Source: Caenorhabditis elegans (lineage: Eukaryota; Nematoda; Chromadorea; Rhabditida; Rhabditidae). From it: 64,000 nt of DNA. A program made the translations under genes and the position numbers. The stretch covers positions 10,354,001-10,418,000 of the forward strand of contig NC_003282.8 in the NCBI RefSeq assembly GCF_000002985.6, written 5' to 3'. Positions within the stretch are counted from its first letter, which is position 1, and each line of letters opens with the position of its first letter. Shown piece after piece: positions 9,486-23,900 of the stretch. A model generated the notes under the pieces. That model had not been told where the DNA came from. It did no database searches and saw only the letters and a list, made by a program, of their open reading frames with translations.

Positions 9486-12188
9486 TCAGATACGCATTTC
9501 TTCACACAAATGCGAGAATGTTTCAGGATCAATCGTTTCAGATAGTTCATACTGAAAATCTCCATCACATGAATCGGCTCGTTGCAAGTCCAGATGTATC
9601 GTGTTTTTTCGATCCTGTAATTAATAATTTATAGATAGGTTTTCGCGGAAATGGCAGAAGTAGTGTTTAAAATTTCAAAAACTGTTCTGCAGCTTTACAT
9701 TTTCAATTTTTCTTTGACACTTTTAAGAGCACCTCAAGAAAGTTTTTATGATGAACTAACCTCGTCAGATAGTACAAAGTCATCTAGCGATTGTGCTCTA
9801 GATAATTGATTTGCTTCTGAATCGGCATTTGATGAGCAAGACGAACCACACGAACTTTCGCAATGTGTCTCGTGATGAACATCACGAACCAGTTTCAATG
9901 TTTCTAGATCAAATGAGCATTCGGCTCCAGGAAAGACGGTTTGATGAGCAGAAATCTGAAGAAAAAATTATTAATTGTAAACTGGTAGGGTTGTTTAGAA
10001 ATATTTTCTAACTTTTAACTTTTTAATTTTCAAAACCACTCACCGCGACACACTTATTGTCATGGAGCATCTCAGTAATGCTCAGCAGCCTTGGATGCTT
10101 TATTTTCTTGAGAATATCGTCCGAATTCCGTGTATCATCGTCATCTTCTGACTTATGTTTTTGTATTTCTTGGAAATTATTCTTCTCGGAATCCATCGAA
10201 TCGTCAGCCACCGACATTCTTGGTTTCTTCAATGTTGGCTCATCACTCGAATCATCATTTCTTTTCTCTTTCATACAAATATTCAAAAAGTCTTCCTGTG
10301 AAATCAACTGTCGTTTGTTTTGTGAAGGCTTTTGTGATTTCGTTTTTCCTTGTTGTTCCATAATCGAATCATAAGATGTAATCAGTTCAGTGAAGGAGCC
10401 TCCAAGACTGAAACAGATATCTCTGATGATGTCATCACAATTTCCGAGCAATTCAATATCTGCATTATAATGTGGGAGGGATTCTCTGTTGATTAGAATT
10501 TGTGGAACATTCTTATCAACACAATGTGGAATTAATGCAACTGGTCGAACTTTGAGAGAAGATCCAATAACTACAATGAGATCTACTTTATGCTTGTCTT
10601 CTGTAACATGTTGATGAAATTCTCTTCCGAGATCCTCTCCAAAGAATACAATATTCGGTTTGATCACTCCTTCGCAACGTTTGCAATGGGCAACACGCAT
10701 AGCAAGAACTTCCTCACGAATCTCATTCCCATCATATTTTTGTCCACAACGTGTACATGTACATTTCGAAAAGGATCCATGACATTCCACAACTCTTTTA
10801 ATTCCAGTCTGATGCTCTAATGTATCGATATTTTGAGTGTAATTTCGAAGAAGACGACCAGAAGTTTCAAGCTCTTTGATAAATCGATGTGATACAGATG
10901 GTACGAACTGTCCTGGGAAGATTTCCTGAAATATTTAATTTTTTTTTGGATATTGAAATTTTTGAGACAGCGTCGCTGCAGCGAGTTCAATTGGGATTTA
11001 CTAGAGAAATGGAACGTTAGAGGAGAATAGAGTTTGTGGGGTTTTCTTTTAAAATTAAATAGAACTGTCTCGAAACAAACAAATATCATAAATAATGAGA
11101 CTTCTCAAAAAAGTTCGAACAAATTTTTCTGGCGGCTGAGAATATCGAAAAGAGAGAGCCAAATTTTGCTAAAATTTAAAATTTCGCCAATTTCAGATTT
11201 TAGCAAAATGTGGCTCCTTTTTTCCGATATTCTGGCCCGCCATAAAGTGTTCGAAAATTTTTTGAAAAGTCTCATTGTGAAAAAAAATCGGGCTAATTTT
11301 GGTATATTTAAGCAAAAATTGGCAAACTAAACTTATTGATCTTATTAGCTTAAACACAGTAAAAGGAAAAATAACCTACTCTCGCAAAATTGTAGAACGG
11401 AGCAGGATTTTCTCGGAAGTAACGAATATCGAACATTGCTGTCGGATCAGGAAGATCGGGAAACTCGCTCCGAAGTCGTGCATAAATACCATCTTTACTT
11501 CGAAAATCTGGAATTCCACAGGATACTGACACTCCAGCGCCAGTCAACACAAGAATATGTTTCTTTGTTTTAAATAGTTCGACTGCATCTGCTAGTGAGT
11601 TGTAGTTTGTGAGTTTCTGCCTTACAGGAGCACGTTCTAGAAGATCGCTTAATATGGCGAAATGCTGAAAATTGGTTTTTTTTTCAGGAAATTGTCAATT
11701 TTAATTTTTTTTTTAAGTACCGCGTTCTCTGACATTGTTGCAATTCGTGATGCATTAAAATCAGGAAAAATTTGTTGAATAATTTGTAATGGAGTGGCAC
11801 CATCATCAAGAAGTCTTTGAGCACGACGAAGATTCGACATCATTTCGTCCTGAAAAATATTAATTTAGAAACATTTTAATCTCCTTGGGAATTTATCTTC
11901 ATTTTTTGGCGAAAACTCACATTATTTTGCCAAGACTCTGAACTGACACTGGTTGTACTTTCTGTTCTTTGTCTACTCGAATCTGTGTTTGTTTCGGGTG
12001 CATCGGAAATATCTGTTTCTTGTGTAATGTGCATAGAACCGATTTCTGGATTTTCCTCCGTTATTTCTTGCTGAAACATTTTACGTTAGGTTGTTAGTAA
12101 GGAAATTTTAAAAAAATCTAATAAATTAACTCACCACTTCCCCGTGTGTGACCGCAACTTCTGAATCGTTGCCACTATCACGTGACAT
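9486..12188 (-). CDS. sir-2.1: SIR-2.1, NAD-dependent protein deacetylase (SIRT1 orthologue, 607 aa)
   Basis: Sirtuin that removes acetyl groups from lysines using NAD; in C. elegans it acts in stress response and genome silencing and interacts with DAF-16 and 14-3-3 proteins (published knowledge). Seven exons join in frame: 12135-12188, 11921-12070, 11721-11849, 11380-11664, 10044-10925, 9761-9955 and 9486-9614, totalling 608 codons with the stop, the known length. The Rossmann-type NAD site is visible at about residues 150-165 ([15 protein letters not shown]), then TQNIDTLE, the catalytic His in ECHGSF near residue 255, and the zinc Cys pairs C-T-C-T-R-C-G and C-K-R-C. NIVFFGE and GSSLKVRP follow. 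The long acidic, Ser-rich C-terminal extension (about residues 420-607) carries K-K-P-R nuclear-import-like text. A minus-strand AATAAA lies at 9341-9336, just past the UGT stop, so the two convergent 3' ends nearly touch. It lies 324 bp downstream of pges-2 on the same strand. Confidence 0.97.
11093..11279. repeat. Long imperfect foldback in sir-2.1 intron 4
   Basis: The arm at about 11095-11176 (ATGAGACTTCTCAAAAAAGT ... GCCAAATTTTGCTAAAAT) matches the reverse complement of about 11198-11277 (ATTTTAGCAAAATGTGGCTC ... TTTTGAAAAGTCTCAT). Each arm is near 80 bases with scattered mismatches and the loop is about 20. Transcription through the intron would make a long hairpin. Confidence 0.75.
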
Positions 12189-12511
12189 CGTTTATCGATA
12201 TGATTAATTTTATTAAAAGTAGACCAGAACTGAATACGAAAATCAATTCAAAAGTGAACCAACTGCGTCAACGGGAGATACCAAATGCGCGTCAACAAAC
12301 GCTGCATGGCGCAAACTGCCGTCTTCATGAATGCAGAGTAAAACATGGTTTATTATGAGGGAAAAATGTAGAATTTTAACTAAAATGAGATCCTAGCTGG
12401 TAAAACATTGAATTGATTCAATAAGACAAATAGGATGAGAAAGATAACAAAAACACAGCAAACAATAAGGCACTAAATCAAGGACTAGTCTATATTAACA
12501 ATTTCAATCTT
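12189..12511. other. Spacer between pges-2 and sir-2.1
   Basis: There is no coding signal. It contains a GC-richer patch at about 12265-12330 with GCGTCAACAAACGCTGCATGG and related words, also seen near 20040-20100. If the two genes form an operon this is the intercistronic spacer; at 324 bp from stop to ATG it is longer than the usual C. elegans spacer, so an independent sir-2.1 promoter is also possible. Confidence 0.4.
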
Positions 12512-13790
<1,279 letters not shown>

Positions 13791-14614
13791 CTGAAAACTA
13801 AAAAATGAATTTTCAGTTCATTAAAAGAAAACGGGCGGAAAAACACAACGGATCGGTTACATTCATACAAATTTCACTGAAAAAACGCAAGAAATGCGCT
13901 TTTTCTCGCGAGAAACCGTTTTCCACTACGGGGAATATCAAATTTAAATCAGCTTCATATTAACTTTCACTTTATTTGTCTGAAAACGGACTGTAATTCA
14001 TAAAAAAAAATTTTCGGCGAATTAAAAAGACGGGAAATCGTGGCGAGACCCTGCTGAATAAATGCATGCGCCTTTAAAAAATTGTTTTATTTGGAGTTCC
14101 CATTTTCCAGTTTTCTTCTTATTTTGATCGGTTTTTCATGCAATTCCGATGTTTTTTGTCATTTAAGTTTGTTGAAAATAACAACTAAATAACATTTCAT
14201 TTAACTCAAGTACTTATCTGACTGCTTTAGAAGAGGTTCCCATGTTTTTGGTAGTATTTCATTTGTATACATCTCTTTCTACACTGGAATAGTTTATCTC
14301 ACGCTACTGATGGTGTCAATTTAATGTTTTCTTACTAACTAGATGAAAACTTGGTAAAATTACTCGAAGATGTGCCTTCTAGATACGAAACTATGCCTTA
14401 AATTGTCCTTGATAACGTTTCCGTTAACACCACCAATTATTCAAATAAATATATCATATTTTAGTATGACGAATATTTAAAAAATTACTACTTCCATCAA
14501 AATTTCGCAATACGCAATAAAGAATGTTGCATCAGATTTCATGTGATTGCGTTGTTATTTATGTTAGTCGCCTAGTGTCTAACTTTCGCATATTTAAAAT
14601 TTACAGGGTAAAAA
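13791..14614. promoter_or_regulatory. Divergent intergenic region between pges-2 and iars-1
   Basis: Probably holds both promoters. Near 13895-13930 there is TTTTTCTCGCGAGAAACCG, a short palindrome (TTTCTCGCGAGAAA) about 115 bp upstream of the pges-2 ATG. A fragment resembling the dispersed repeat lies at about 14035-14090 (GGCGAGACCCTGC ... GCGCCTTTAAA). The remainder is AT-rich. A TTTACAG acceptor at 14601-14606, 8 bases before the iars-1 ATG, looks like a trans-splice site. Confidence 0.4.
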
Positions 14615-17600
14615 ATGAGCGGCCTTTCGACCGTTCCCGACAACATCAATTTTGCCAGAGAAGAAGATAAAGTCGCTCAAAAATGGCAAGATGAGAATAC
14701 TTTCCAACGTTCTGTTGAGTTAGTTTTTTTTTAAATATTCTGGAATTGTTCACATTGAAAAAAAAAACGTTATCTTCAGGCTGTCAAAAGATCGTCCACA
14801 TTTCACTTTTTATGATGGACCACCTTTCGCTACTGGCCTTCCTCATTATGGTCATATGCTTACCAGCACCATCAAAGACGTTGTTGGTCGCTGGGCTCAT
14901 CAAAACGGTCACTATGTAGAAAGACGGTTTGGTTGGGATACTCATGGTCTTCCAGTCGAATACGAAATCGATAAGACGCTTGGAATCAGTGGTCCACAAG
15001 ATGTCATGAAAATGGGAATCGCTAATTACAACAATGAATGCCGAAAGATCGTTATGAGATATTCTGGCGAATGGGAGAAAACAATGGGACGTCTTGGTCG
15101 CTGGGTAGACTTCAAGCATGATTACAAGACTCTCTACCCGTGGTTCATGGAGTCTGTATGGTGGGCTTTCAGCGAGTTGCATAAGAAGGGCCTTGTCTAC
15201 AAAGGTGTAAAAGTTATGCCTTTCTCTACTGCTTGTTCTACTCCACTCTCCAACTTTGAAGCTGGTCAGAATTACAAAGATGTAGTAGATCCAGCAGTAT
15301 TCGTCGGATTCAAATTACTCGATTGTCCGAATAGGCAGCTAGTTGCATGGACAACAACTCCATGGACACTTCCATCCAATCTAGCTCTAGTTGTTCATCC
15401 AGACATGCTGTATGTGGTCACTAAAGATAAAACGACTGGAATCGAATACGTTGTTCTGGAAGAACGTCTCGGAGAGTTGAAAAATGATAATTTGGAAGTT
15501 ATTGAGAAACTTGCTGGTAGTCAGCTCAAAGATCTCAGGTATGAACCATTGTTCCCATACTTTGCCTATATGCGCGAAGAAAGAAACGCATTCCGGGTAT
15601 TGAATGACACTTTTGTCACCTCTGACTCTGGTACCGGAGTTGTTCATCAAGCACCATATTTCGGAGAGGTAAGATTCCTTTTTTTCTTTTCTTTTTTTAT
15701 ATAAAAAATACTTTCCAGATCGATTTCCAAGTTTGTGTGGCGAATGGAGTTATCGCTAAAGACCAAAAAATGATCTGTCCAGTTGATGAAAGTGGAAAAT
15801 ACACATCAGAAGTTCCAGATTATCAAGGAGTCTACGTGAAAGATGCTGATAAGTTGATTATCAAGAGACTCAAGGAAATGGGAAATCTTGTCAGACAAGC
15901 GGAAGTGAAGCACTCCTATCCATTCTGTTGGCGGTCTGACACTCCACTTCTCTATAAGGCTGTTCCATCCTGGTTCATCAACGTCGAAACCCTGATTCCA
16001 AGGCTTCTGGCTAACAATGATGAGACATACTGGGTTCCCGCTTTTGTCAAGGAAAAGAGATTTGCTAACTGGCTTAGAGATGCTCGCGATTGGGCTGTAT
16101 CGAGAAATCGGTTCTGGGGAACTCCAATCAATTTGTGGGTGAGCGAAGATGGAGAGGAAGTTGTATGTGTTGGAAGTATTGCTGAATTAGAAGAGCTTTC
16201 AGGACAAAAAATCACTGATCTTCATAGAGAAAGGTTTGTTAAAAAACATGTTACTATTCATAAAATACGATGACTTTATAAATTAACAGTGCAAATTTCC
16301 AGCGTTGATGATGTTACGATCCCATCTCGTTCAGGACGGGGAGTTCTCAAGAGGGTTTCCGAAGTTTTTGATTGTTGGTTTGAATCAGGATCCATGCCAT
16401 ATGCCCAGAATCATTATCCATTTGAGAACCGCAAAATCTTCGAAGACAATTTCCCAGCTGATTTCATCGCTGAAGGAATTGACCAAACCCGTGGGTGGTT
16501 TTACACACTTCTAGTTCTGTCAACTGCTTTGTTCAACAAGCCACCATTCAAGGTTCGTACAATTTCAATATTTTAATTTAAATCAAAAATGTTTTCCAGA
16601 ACCTGATCTGTAACGGACTCGTATTGGCGTCGGATGGAGCAAAAATGTCAAAGAGTAAGAAGAACTATCCCGATCCAATGCTCATTGTTAACAAGTACGG
16701 AGCCGATGCTTTGCGTCTTTATCTCATCAACTCTCCTGTGGTTAGAGGAGAAAATTTGAGATTCAGAGAAGAAGGCGTAAGAGATCTTCTCAAGGATGTG
16801 TTCCTTCCATGGTTTAATGCCTACAGATTCTTTGTACAAAACGTACAAGCATATGAACATGTAAGTTTATTCATGTTGAAACAATTATGAGATTGAAATA
16901 TTATCGTTTTTAGGAAACTGGAAATGTGTTTGACATGAACGTTCATGTTGCCAGTGAAAATGTCATGGATCGGTGGATTGAATCCTTTACAAACAGTCTT
17001 GTTGCGTTTGTTCGGAAAGAAATGGATAGTTATCGGCTTTATGCTGTTGTTGGACCGCTTACAAAATTCTTTGACACTCTTACAAATATCTACATCAGAT
17101 TAAATAGAAAGAGAGTCAAGGGAGACAACGGACTTCATGAGCAACATCACGCTTTGGCAGCCCTCGGACGAGTTCTCATTTTGATTGTTAGATTGATGGC
17201 TCCTTTCACACCATTCTTCTGCGAGTATATCTGGCTAAATTTGAAGAAAGTCATTGGTTCGACTGAGGAATCAGTTCACTTCCTGATGCTCCCAAAACCG
17301 GATGAGAGTCTAATCGACGAGACTGTGGAAAGACGAGTTGAAGTTATGAGAAATGTTATCGACTTGGTTCGTCTTGTTCGCGATCGTGAAGGACTTGCTG
17401 TGAAATATCCATTGAAGGAAATGATTGTTATTAACAGAGACAGTCAGTTTTTGGAAGACGTAAAAAGTTTGGAATCATATATTCTTCTTGAGTTGAACGT
17501 CAGAAAATTGACCGTTTCACAAGATAAACAGAAATACGGAATCACCCTAAAGGTATTAAAATTTCAAAAAGTTTGTTCAAAATATAATACTTAAAATTAC

Positions 17601-18479
17601 AGGCAGAGCCAAACTTCAAAATTCTGGGTGCTCGTCTCAAGGGAGAACAAAAGAAGGTTGCTGACTACTTGAAGAACCAAATCACTGAATCTGAGTTGGA
17701 GAAATTCCTTCTTGAAGGAAAATTGACTGTGCTTGGGCATGAGCTCTCCTCGGAAGAAGTTGCTGTTAGCTACGCGGCTGGAAGTGATCAAGGACATGGA
17801 TACAAAACTCACTCGGATGCAAAGACCATTGTAATGATTGATACAACTGAAGATGAGTCTCTTATTGAAGAAGGACTCTGCAGAGAAGTGACAAATCGTG
17901 TTCAACGTCTTCGCAAACAGGCTAAACTTGTATCTACTGATACTGCTCATGTTCATATTGTTGTTAGTCCAGCTGATTCTCAACTCGCAAAGGTTGTTGC
18001 TGCCAAATTGAATGACATTGTATCCGCTACTGGAACACCTATCAAGTTGGGATCACCACCAGCCGCTGCAAAGGCTCCAACTGCCACCAGCAAGAGTGCA
18101 ATTAAGGATTCAGAAGTTGAGGTAAATTCCGTTTTTGTTGATGTTCTCTAATATTCCTGAACAATTATTTTCAGCTTTGGTTGTTCGCCGAAGGTGACAG
18201 TTTCGATGGGATCACTGTTGTTGATGGATCAAAGAAAGTTCGAGTTCATGTGAAAACAGAAAAAGAACACCTGAAGGGATATGCTGATCTTCTATATCAC
18301 GTATGTTTATCGGGTTTTCCTAGAAATTTAAAATGTTAAATCTGTTTTTGTTTCAGGTTCGCTCTGCTCTTGATCTCTGGAACGGTAAGATTGCCTTGAA
18401 GAATGTCGATGGATCGGCGGTCCATCCAACAGTTGACGTGACGTCTCTTGTTGGTCAGACTCTTCAACTCGTACGATAA
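14615..18479 (+). CDS. iars-1: Cytosolic isoleucyl-tRNA synthetase (1141 aa)
   Basis: Class I aminoacyl-tRNA synthetase that charges tRNA-Ile in the cytosol. Nine exons join in frame: 14615-14718, 14780-15668, 15719-16233, 16303-16552, 16600-16860, 16914-17552, 17603-18121, 18175-18300 and 18357-18479, giving 1142 codons with the stop. The HIGH motif appears as [12 protein letters not shown] near residue 58. WDTHGLPVE follows, then the editing domain with TPWTLPSN and [13 protein letters not shown], and [18 protein letters not shown] appears exactly as K-M-S-K-S at about residues 602-606, and [14 protein letters not shown] precedes it. The anticodon-binding and C-terminal extension domains fill the rest. 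The gene ends with V-R and a TAA at 18477-18479. It converges with the minus-strand PDZ gene ending at 18666. The length and motifs match the eukaryotic cytosolic enzyme; a mitochondrial enzyme would be shorter. Confidence 0.97.
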
Positions 18480-18665
18480 ATTGCTATTACATCTTTAAAT
18501 TATCCATATCCGGTTCGCATTTTAGTTCCTGGCTTTATTTGAACCCATTTGAACCGCAGTTTTTCTCATATTTGTTTCTTACACTATTTTGTTTGCTGTT
18601 AACGTATAATATTTAATTATGAATGTTTAAGGATTTTAATGTAGAAACTTTATTATCAGAGAAAT

Positions 18666-19785
18666 TCAGCTAGCATTTTTACACGCTCTCAGTTTAGCAG
18701 GATCAATGTCACTAACGATCTGATGTTCTGTACGTCCCTCTTTCAATTTGATGTTTTTCTTCTTATCTCCTTTCTTCGGTTGTTGTGGTAGATATCCTTT
18801 CCCCAATTTTCTGAACTCCTCTACCGCCTTATCAGCAATTGCCACAACATCATCTGCCAAATCAATGTGATCTCTGAGAATATCTCGAATTGGTGCTTCA
18901 ATAAGAAGCGTAAAGTGTCCAGAAGAAGCGATGCTGCTCGCAATACAATAACGGAGCATGCTCTTCGAGCAAATTGCCTGAGAATTACACTCCCGAATGA
19001 CATCTCCAGATTTCAGATGGATGGATGCTAAGCTGTTTGGAGTAACATAATCAACCTGAAAATGAAATGCGGTGGTTACTGTAAGTTTAAATTACCTCCA
19101 AACGATCTCTATTGTTATATTTGACAAATAATCCCAAGTCAATGAATTGCATTTCAGGAGTTGGACGAACTTTTATGAGAACCTAAAATAAGAAAGTTTT
19201 TTTTTTAATTTTTAAAAAGCTGTCTCACAAAGTAATGGTTAACAGGATTTGGAGTGATTCTCTCTAAATCTCTGTCAATTTGGATTTTCTCAACAGTTGT
19301 TCGAATATGAAAACACCAGGAAAACATGTTACGTTTCAGTTGTAGATGAATATTCTGAAATTTTCGTTTGCAAACACTCGATTCAGAAATATTAACACCT
19401 CAGTTTTCTCTTTCAACTTTTGGTGCAACTCGTCACTAGTGTGGATAACTTTTTCATCGATTGCAGTGATACAATCACCTAGAAATGCTTTTCCAATAAG
19501 ATGTGATTCAGGAAGGACATGTGTGATCTGAATATGAATTATGTATGGTGTCCCAAAATCAAGATCAAGAGCTCAAGAATTTGAATAAATACTATTTGAC
19601 AATTACCCGACAATCCTGCTTGTGTACACGAACTCCTATTGGCTTTCGAATCATGAAATGGTCGATCAATTCCTTTGGCAAAAGCTTGTCAATGTTGAAA
19701 TCTTTATCAAGAGCCAACTTAATTCATTTATGTTTATTTTGAATCGTTTCAGTTGTCTTACGCTGCCGCTTTCATTTTTCTTCAT
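18666..19785 (-). CDS. Small protein with two PDZ-like segments (288 aa)
   Basis: Six exons, all of phase 0, join in frame: 19762-19785, 19607-19717, 19399-19527, 19229-19354, 19096-19182 and 18666-19055. The first PDZ-like segment (about residues 30-85) reads GVRVHKQDCRITHVLPESHLIG followed by KAFLGDCITAIDEKVI, the usual 'G-D-x-I-x-x-x-N/D' strand-helix pattern. The second (about 165-235) reads VDYVTPNSLASIHLKSGDVIRECN ending in FTLLIEAP. After it comes a helical stretch (IDLADDVVAIADKAVEEFRKLG) and a lysine-rich tail. Such two-PDZ proteins form a nematode-expanded family; the role is unknown to me. The first two exons are the least certain: the acceptor of exon 2 is GAATTAAG rather than TTTCAG. 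A minus-strand AATAAA lies at 18654-18649, 12 bases past the stop. Confidence 0.8.
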
Positions 19786-20945
19786 AATTCGATCGGTTTG
19801 TATGAAAACTCAATTGGGAAATGATTTTTTTTTGATTTTCAGGTTTTATAAAACGTTTTCTTAAATCCAAATAATTGGAAACGTGACATTAAATTTAATA
19901 TTAAAATAACACAATTTTTAAAACTATTCTTCTTTATCACGAATTGTCGATTTCTGTTTTTTACAAACATTTAAACAGAATTCTGTACAGAACTTTTTTT
20001 TATTCACAAAACATAAAAACCTTTTTTTTATTTTTTGGGAGCACGCACAGCAAATGCGTCAGCACAAGTTGCTGGCGCAATTCTCGTGCTGACGCTTTTA
20101 CGAACCCATTATTTTCTTTCGAATTTGCCAACCAGCTTTCCAAGACTCAATTCTTGCATGGTTTTGGGAGGAATATTGAATTTTTCAGTTTCATTTAATT
20201 TTTGAAGTTTGCAAAATCATTTTTCATATTACTTCGTTTACATTTCTATTGCTCGTAACTGGATTTCGTTAGGGAAAAGGAGGATGCGTTATGCGCGAGT
20301 ATTCGGATTATCCTCCATAATTTTTTTCTAGTTTTGATAAAGTTAGTTTTAATATATTTGAGAAAATTGTTTATATCGATTGTTAAGAAATCATTATGTT
20401 TAATTCAAAAAGTAACATGCGTTTCGGATCTACGAAGTCATTTATTTTTTTGAATGCTAATTTTAGGATTTTCTAAATTTTCTAGAATGTTATTGCGAAC
20501 AATAATCAATATGTTCCTTCTTTATCACTATCATCCATCGATTCATCTTCTCACATCCTCCCTAATTCCTTTCCTCCTCATGCCCGTTGCCATGCCGTTG
20601 TTCCGATAGTGAAACGAAAAGGGCAGATGGAAGAAGACGTGTATTATGTCTGTCACGCGCCTACAACTTCTCCGAACATCGCCTGTGTCTTACTTTCATG
20701 GAAGAAACACAATAAATTGTTTTCCAACATTTTGAAATTATGGGTTATCCTCTTCACCTGCCACATAGGTTTCCGGAAGAAAATTTTTGTTTTGAAAAGT
20801 TACCATTAAGATTATTGTTTCAGTTAAAACAATCATTTTTCTTTGTATTTTCCTTTTTGCTTAAAAATTCAGAATTTTCCAATATCAATTATTTTAAAAA
20901 TTTCAGAAGCGACGAGACCACCGTGTTAGTTTAGCCAAAGGTGGA
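19786..20945. promoter_or_regulatory. Divergent region between the PDZ gene and mask-1
   Basis: AT-rich, with a GC-richer patch at 20040-20100 holding the perfect arms GCGTCAGCAC (20056-20065) and GTGCTGACGC (20086-20095), a hairpin or a dyad binding site. Near 20515-20660 the sequence is C/T-rich and less AT-rich (CATCCTCCCTAATTCC, CGCGCCTACAACTTC), a plausible mask-1 promoter. The TTTCAG at 20901-20906 is taken as the trans-splice acceptor for mask-1; the 39 bases after it are open in frame but have no ATG until 20946. Confidence 0.45.
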
Positions 20946-23900
20946 ATGGCTCACCTTAATATGTTCAATCACCTCATTCCATTAGAAATGGATATGGATG
21001 GAGCAGACGAAGAAAAACGACAACGAGTTTTTTCATCTTTTTACCACTTTGGTGCTAGGGTGAGCTATTTTTGTTCGACTAAAAAAATTTCAATAAATTT
21101 ATATTTTAGCTTTACGATTGCCTTCACACAATTGCCATCGAAATCGAAGACGATGACTGTGAGCATTTTCCGACAAAAGCCATCTCAACTGTTCTCAAAA
21201 TTCTCAATTTTGAGCATTTCCTCTCATCGGACAAGTGTCGATTTCCCCCGGTCTCCAACCTTCTCGATATAATTGAGGTAAATATTTCAATTAGTTTAAA
21301 GTCTCGATTTTTATTAATTTCAGAGTCGACAAATGGATGATTGTCAAATCCTTTTTAAAATATCCGACCTTCTTGAAGATCATAAAAGTGAAAAACCTGA
21401 AAGATTTGGACCGTACAACCCTTTGGATCCCAAAAAGGTTCCAATCAAAAATGCTGTCGATGCACTTACCTCGGTTTCCTCGATGGCTTACTCGTGAGTT
21501 TTCAAATTGAAATTTTTGATTGAATAAGTAATTGGAATTTTTCGAGTATTCACCTTAAATAAATTAGCACTTATACAAAGTACATATCAAAAATTATATA
21601 CCGAAAAATTGAAAATCAGGAGCGCCATTTTTTTCCATTTTCTATGAAACACGTTGGAATGACATTGCGGAATAGGTTATTTTTTGCAAAGTTTCCGAAA
21701 AAGTCGAAAGTTGCAGTCGAAAGTTATGAAAATGAAATTTTTGTTATTATTTTTGAATACAAAATCGCATTTCATGCTCAATTTTCTAGACATTTTGAAA
21801 ATTATAAATTGATTGACGGAAAAAAGGAACCTGAAAAAATAAAAAAAACATTATAGAATTATTTTTCAGCTTTCTTGCCACTACATTCGCCGAAGAATTA
21901 ATGAAAGCAGCGATTCGTGATATTTATGTTTTTGACGAAGATTCGCTTGAAGACAACGATGAAACCCAACTCAGCGACGAGAATGGTGGTAAGTTTTGAT
22001 TAAAAAAACAGCCCGTTATTTCATACTATATTACAAAAATCGTACAAATATTACAAAATCAAGCTTTTATGCTCAAACATTTTTTGATTTCAAAATGCCT
22101 TAGGATCTCGTAACGCTTTGAACTTATCCACAAAATAAAAGTAAAACAACATTAACAACATTTTATAATAGACATTGAGTGTTAGTACAGAATAAGAAAA
22201 TATGCTTAAAAACTGTTTGTTTTAGCTTTATGATGTGACTGACTGAAATGGACGATAACATGGACGGTGATAAATTTCTGGAAAAAAAAATAAAGAAAAT
22301 AAACAGAAATAATATTAAATTTCAGTATTCGATTCCACACCTTCGAATAACGAGAAAAAAGATTCGATAATCAATTTTCGTCAACTTCCTTCCATTGATA
22401 GTCAAATTGTTCAGCAAAATGCAATGCTTCTTCTTGCAGCTCGAGTTGGTGTAAGTCATTTAGAAACGTTTTTCATGAAATTTCAAACTATAATTATTCC
22501 TTCAGATTGAACAATTTGTTGAGTATTCTCACGAAATTGGAGTTATGCAGTTTCGTGGTGATAAACTATCAAAAATCACTCCTCTAATGGAAGCGGCTGC
22601 AAGTTCCAGTGAAACTATTGTTCGACGACTTCTTGAATTGGGCGCCGATCCGAATGTTGCGTCGATTCCAAACTGTAATACGGCACTTATTTATGCAGCA
22701 TCAACAGATGGAAGAGATGTTGTACGAGAGATTTTAATGACGGAAGGACCCAAGAAGCCAGATGTTTATCTTATCAATAATCATTATCATGATGCAATGA
22801 TGGAAGTTGCACTTGTTGGTGGAACGGATACTTTGAAAGAATTCTTGGAAATGGGTTATAGGCCTCGATTTCTTAATCTTCGACAACAAGAACGAGTAAG
22901 TTTCCGTATTTCTATCTCAAAAAAAGGTTTAATAAAAAGAAAGTTCCACCGGAAATTTGTATACATTTTCCAGATTATCACAAAAATAATTTGTTTTTTA
23001 TGGAAAAAAGACATTGTTTTTTTAAATTGTAAGTCTTATAAAACTTATATTGATATCAAACTTTAAAACAGATAAAAATAAAATTCTGAAGGTCTTTTCA
23101 ACTGTATAATGGATATTCGGGTCGAGTTTTTTCGAATGTCACTCACCTCTCATATATCTCCACATAATAATAAAACAACAAGGAAGAGTTCAAATGCATT
23201 CCCAAGAGCATAATTTTTGAGTCAATTGGTTGTAAATATCTCTCTATGGTGATATTTTATAACCACTATATTGGGCAATTTAAACACATTTTTAAAAGTG
23301 ACAGTCTAATGTTAATATATTCTAAAACTGAGTTATAATGAAAAAATAATACTTGAAGAATTCACGGGACACTGGGACTTCGGTTTTTTCGGCTCTCGAA
23401 AAAAGCAACAAAAATCCTAAAGTTGTACAGATAATATATAAAAAAGTTATTAACTCAAAACTATTTGTAACATTTTCAGGATTCGGCTCTGACTCTTTCC
23501 GCTCAAAAAGGTCACATTAAAATCGTCACCGCAATTATGGATTACTACGAAAAGAATCCGCCACAAACGGAAGAAGAAAAACAAGAGTTATGCCTCGAAC
23601 GTTATTCTGCTCTGATGGAAGCAGCAATGGAAGGCCACATCGATGTGTGTAAACTTATGCTTTCACGTGGAACTCCTGCTGATCTATGCACAGAAGTCAC
23701 AATTGAGCCGAGCCCTTTGATTGTTGCAAGTGCTGGCGGATATCCAGAAGTTGTAGAAGTTCTCCTCGCAGCTGGTGCCAAGATTGAAGAGCTCAGTAAT
23801 AAGAAGAATACGCCTTTGATGGAAGCGTGTGCTGGCGATCAAGGTGATCAAGCTGGTGTGGTCAAGTTATTGTTATCCAAGCATGCTGAAGTTGATGTTT

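Noticed and set aside
14784..15182. 132-codon antisense frame
   Set aside because: Shadow of the iars-1 catalytic domain exon.
20609..20809. Upstream frame considered as a first mask-1 exon
   Set aside because: It could join 20907 in phase only through an arbitrary GT, and its sequence is not like MASK N-termini; a trans-splice site at 20906 explains the start better.
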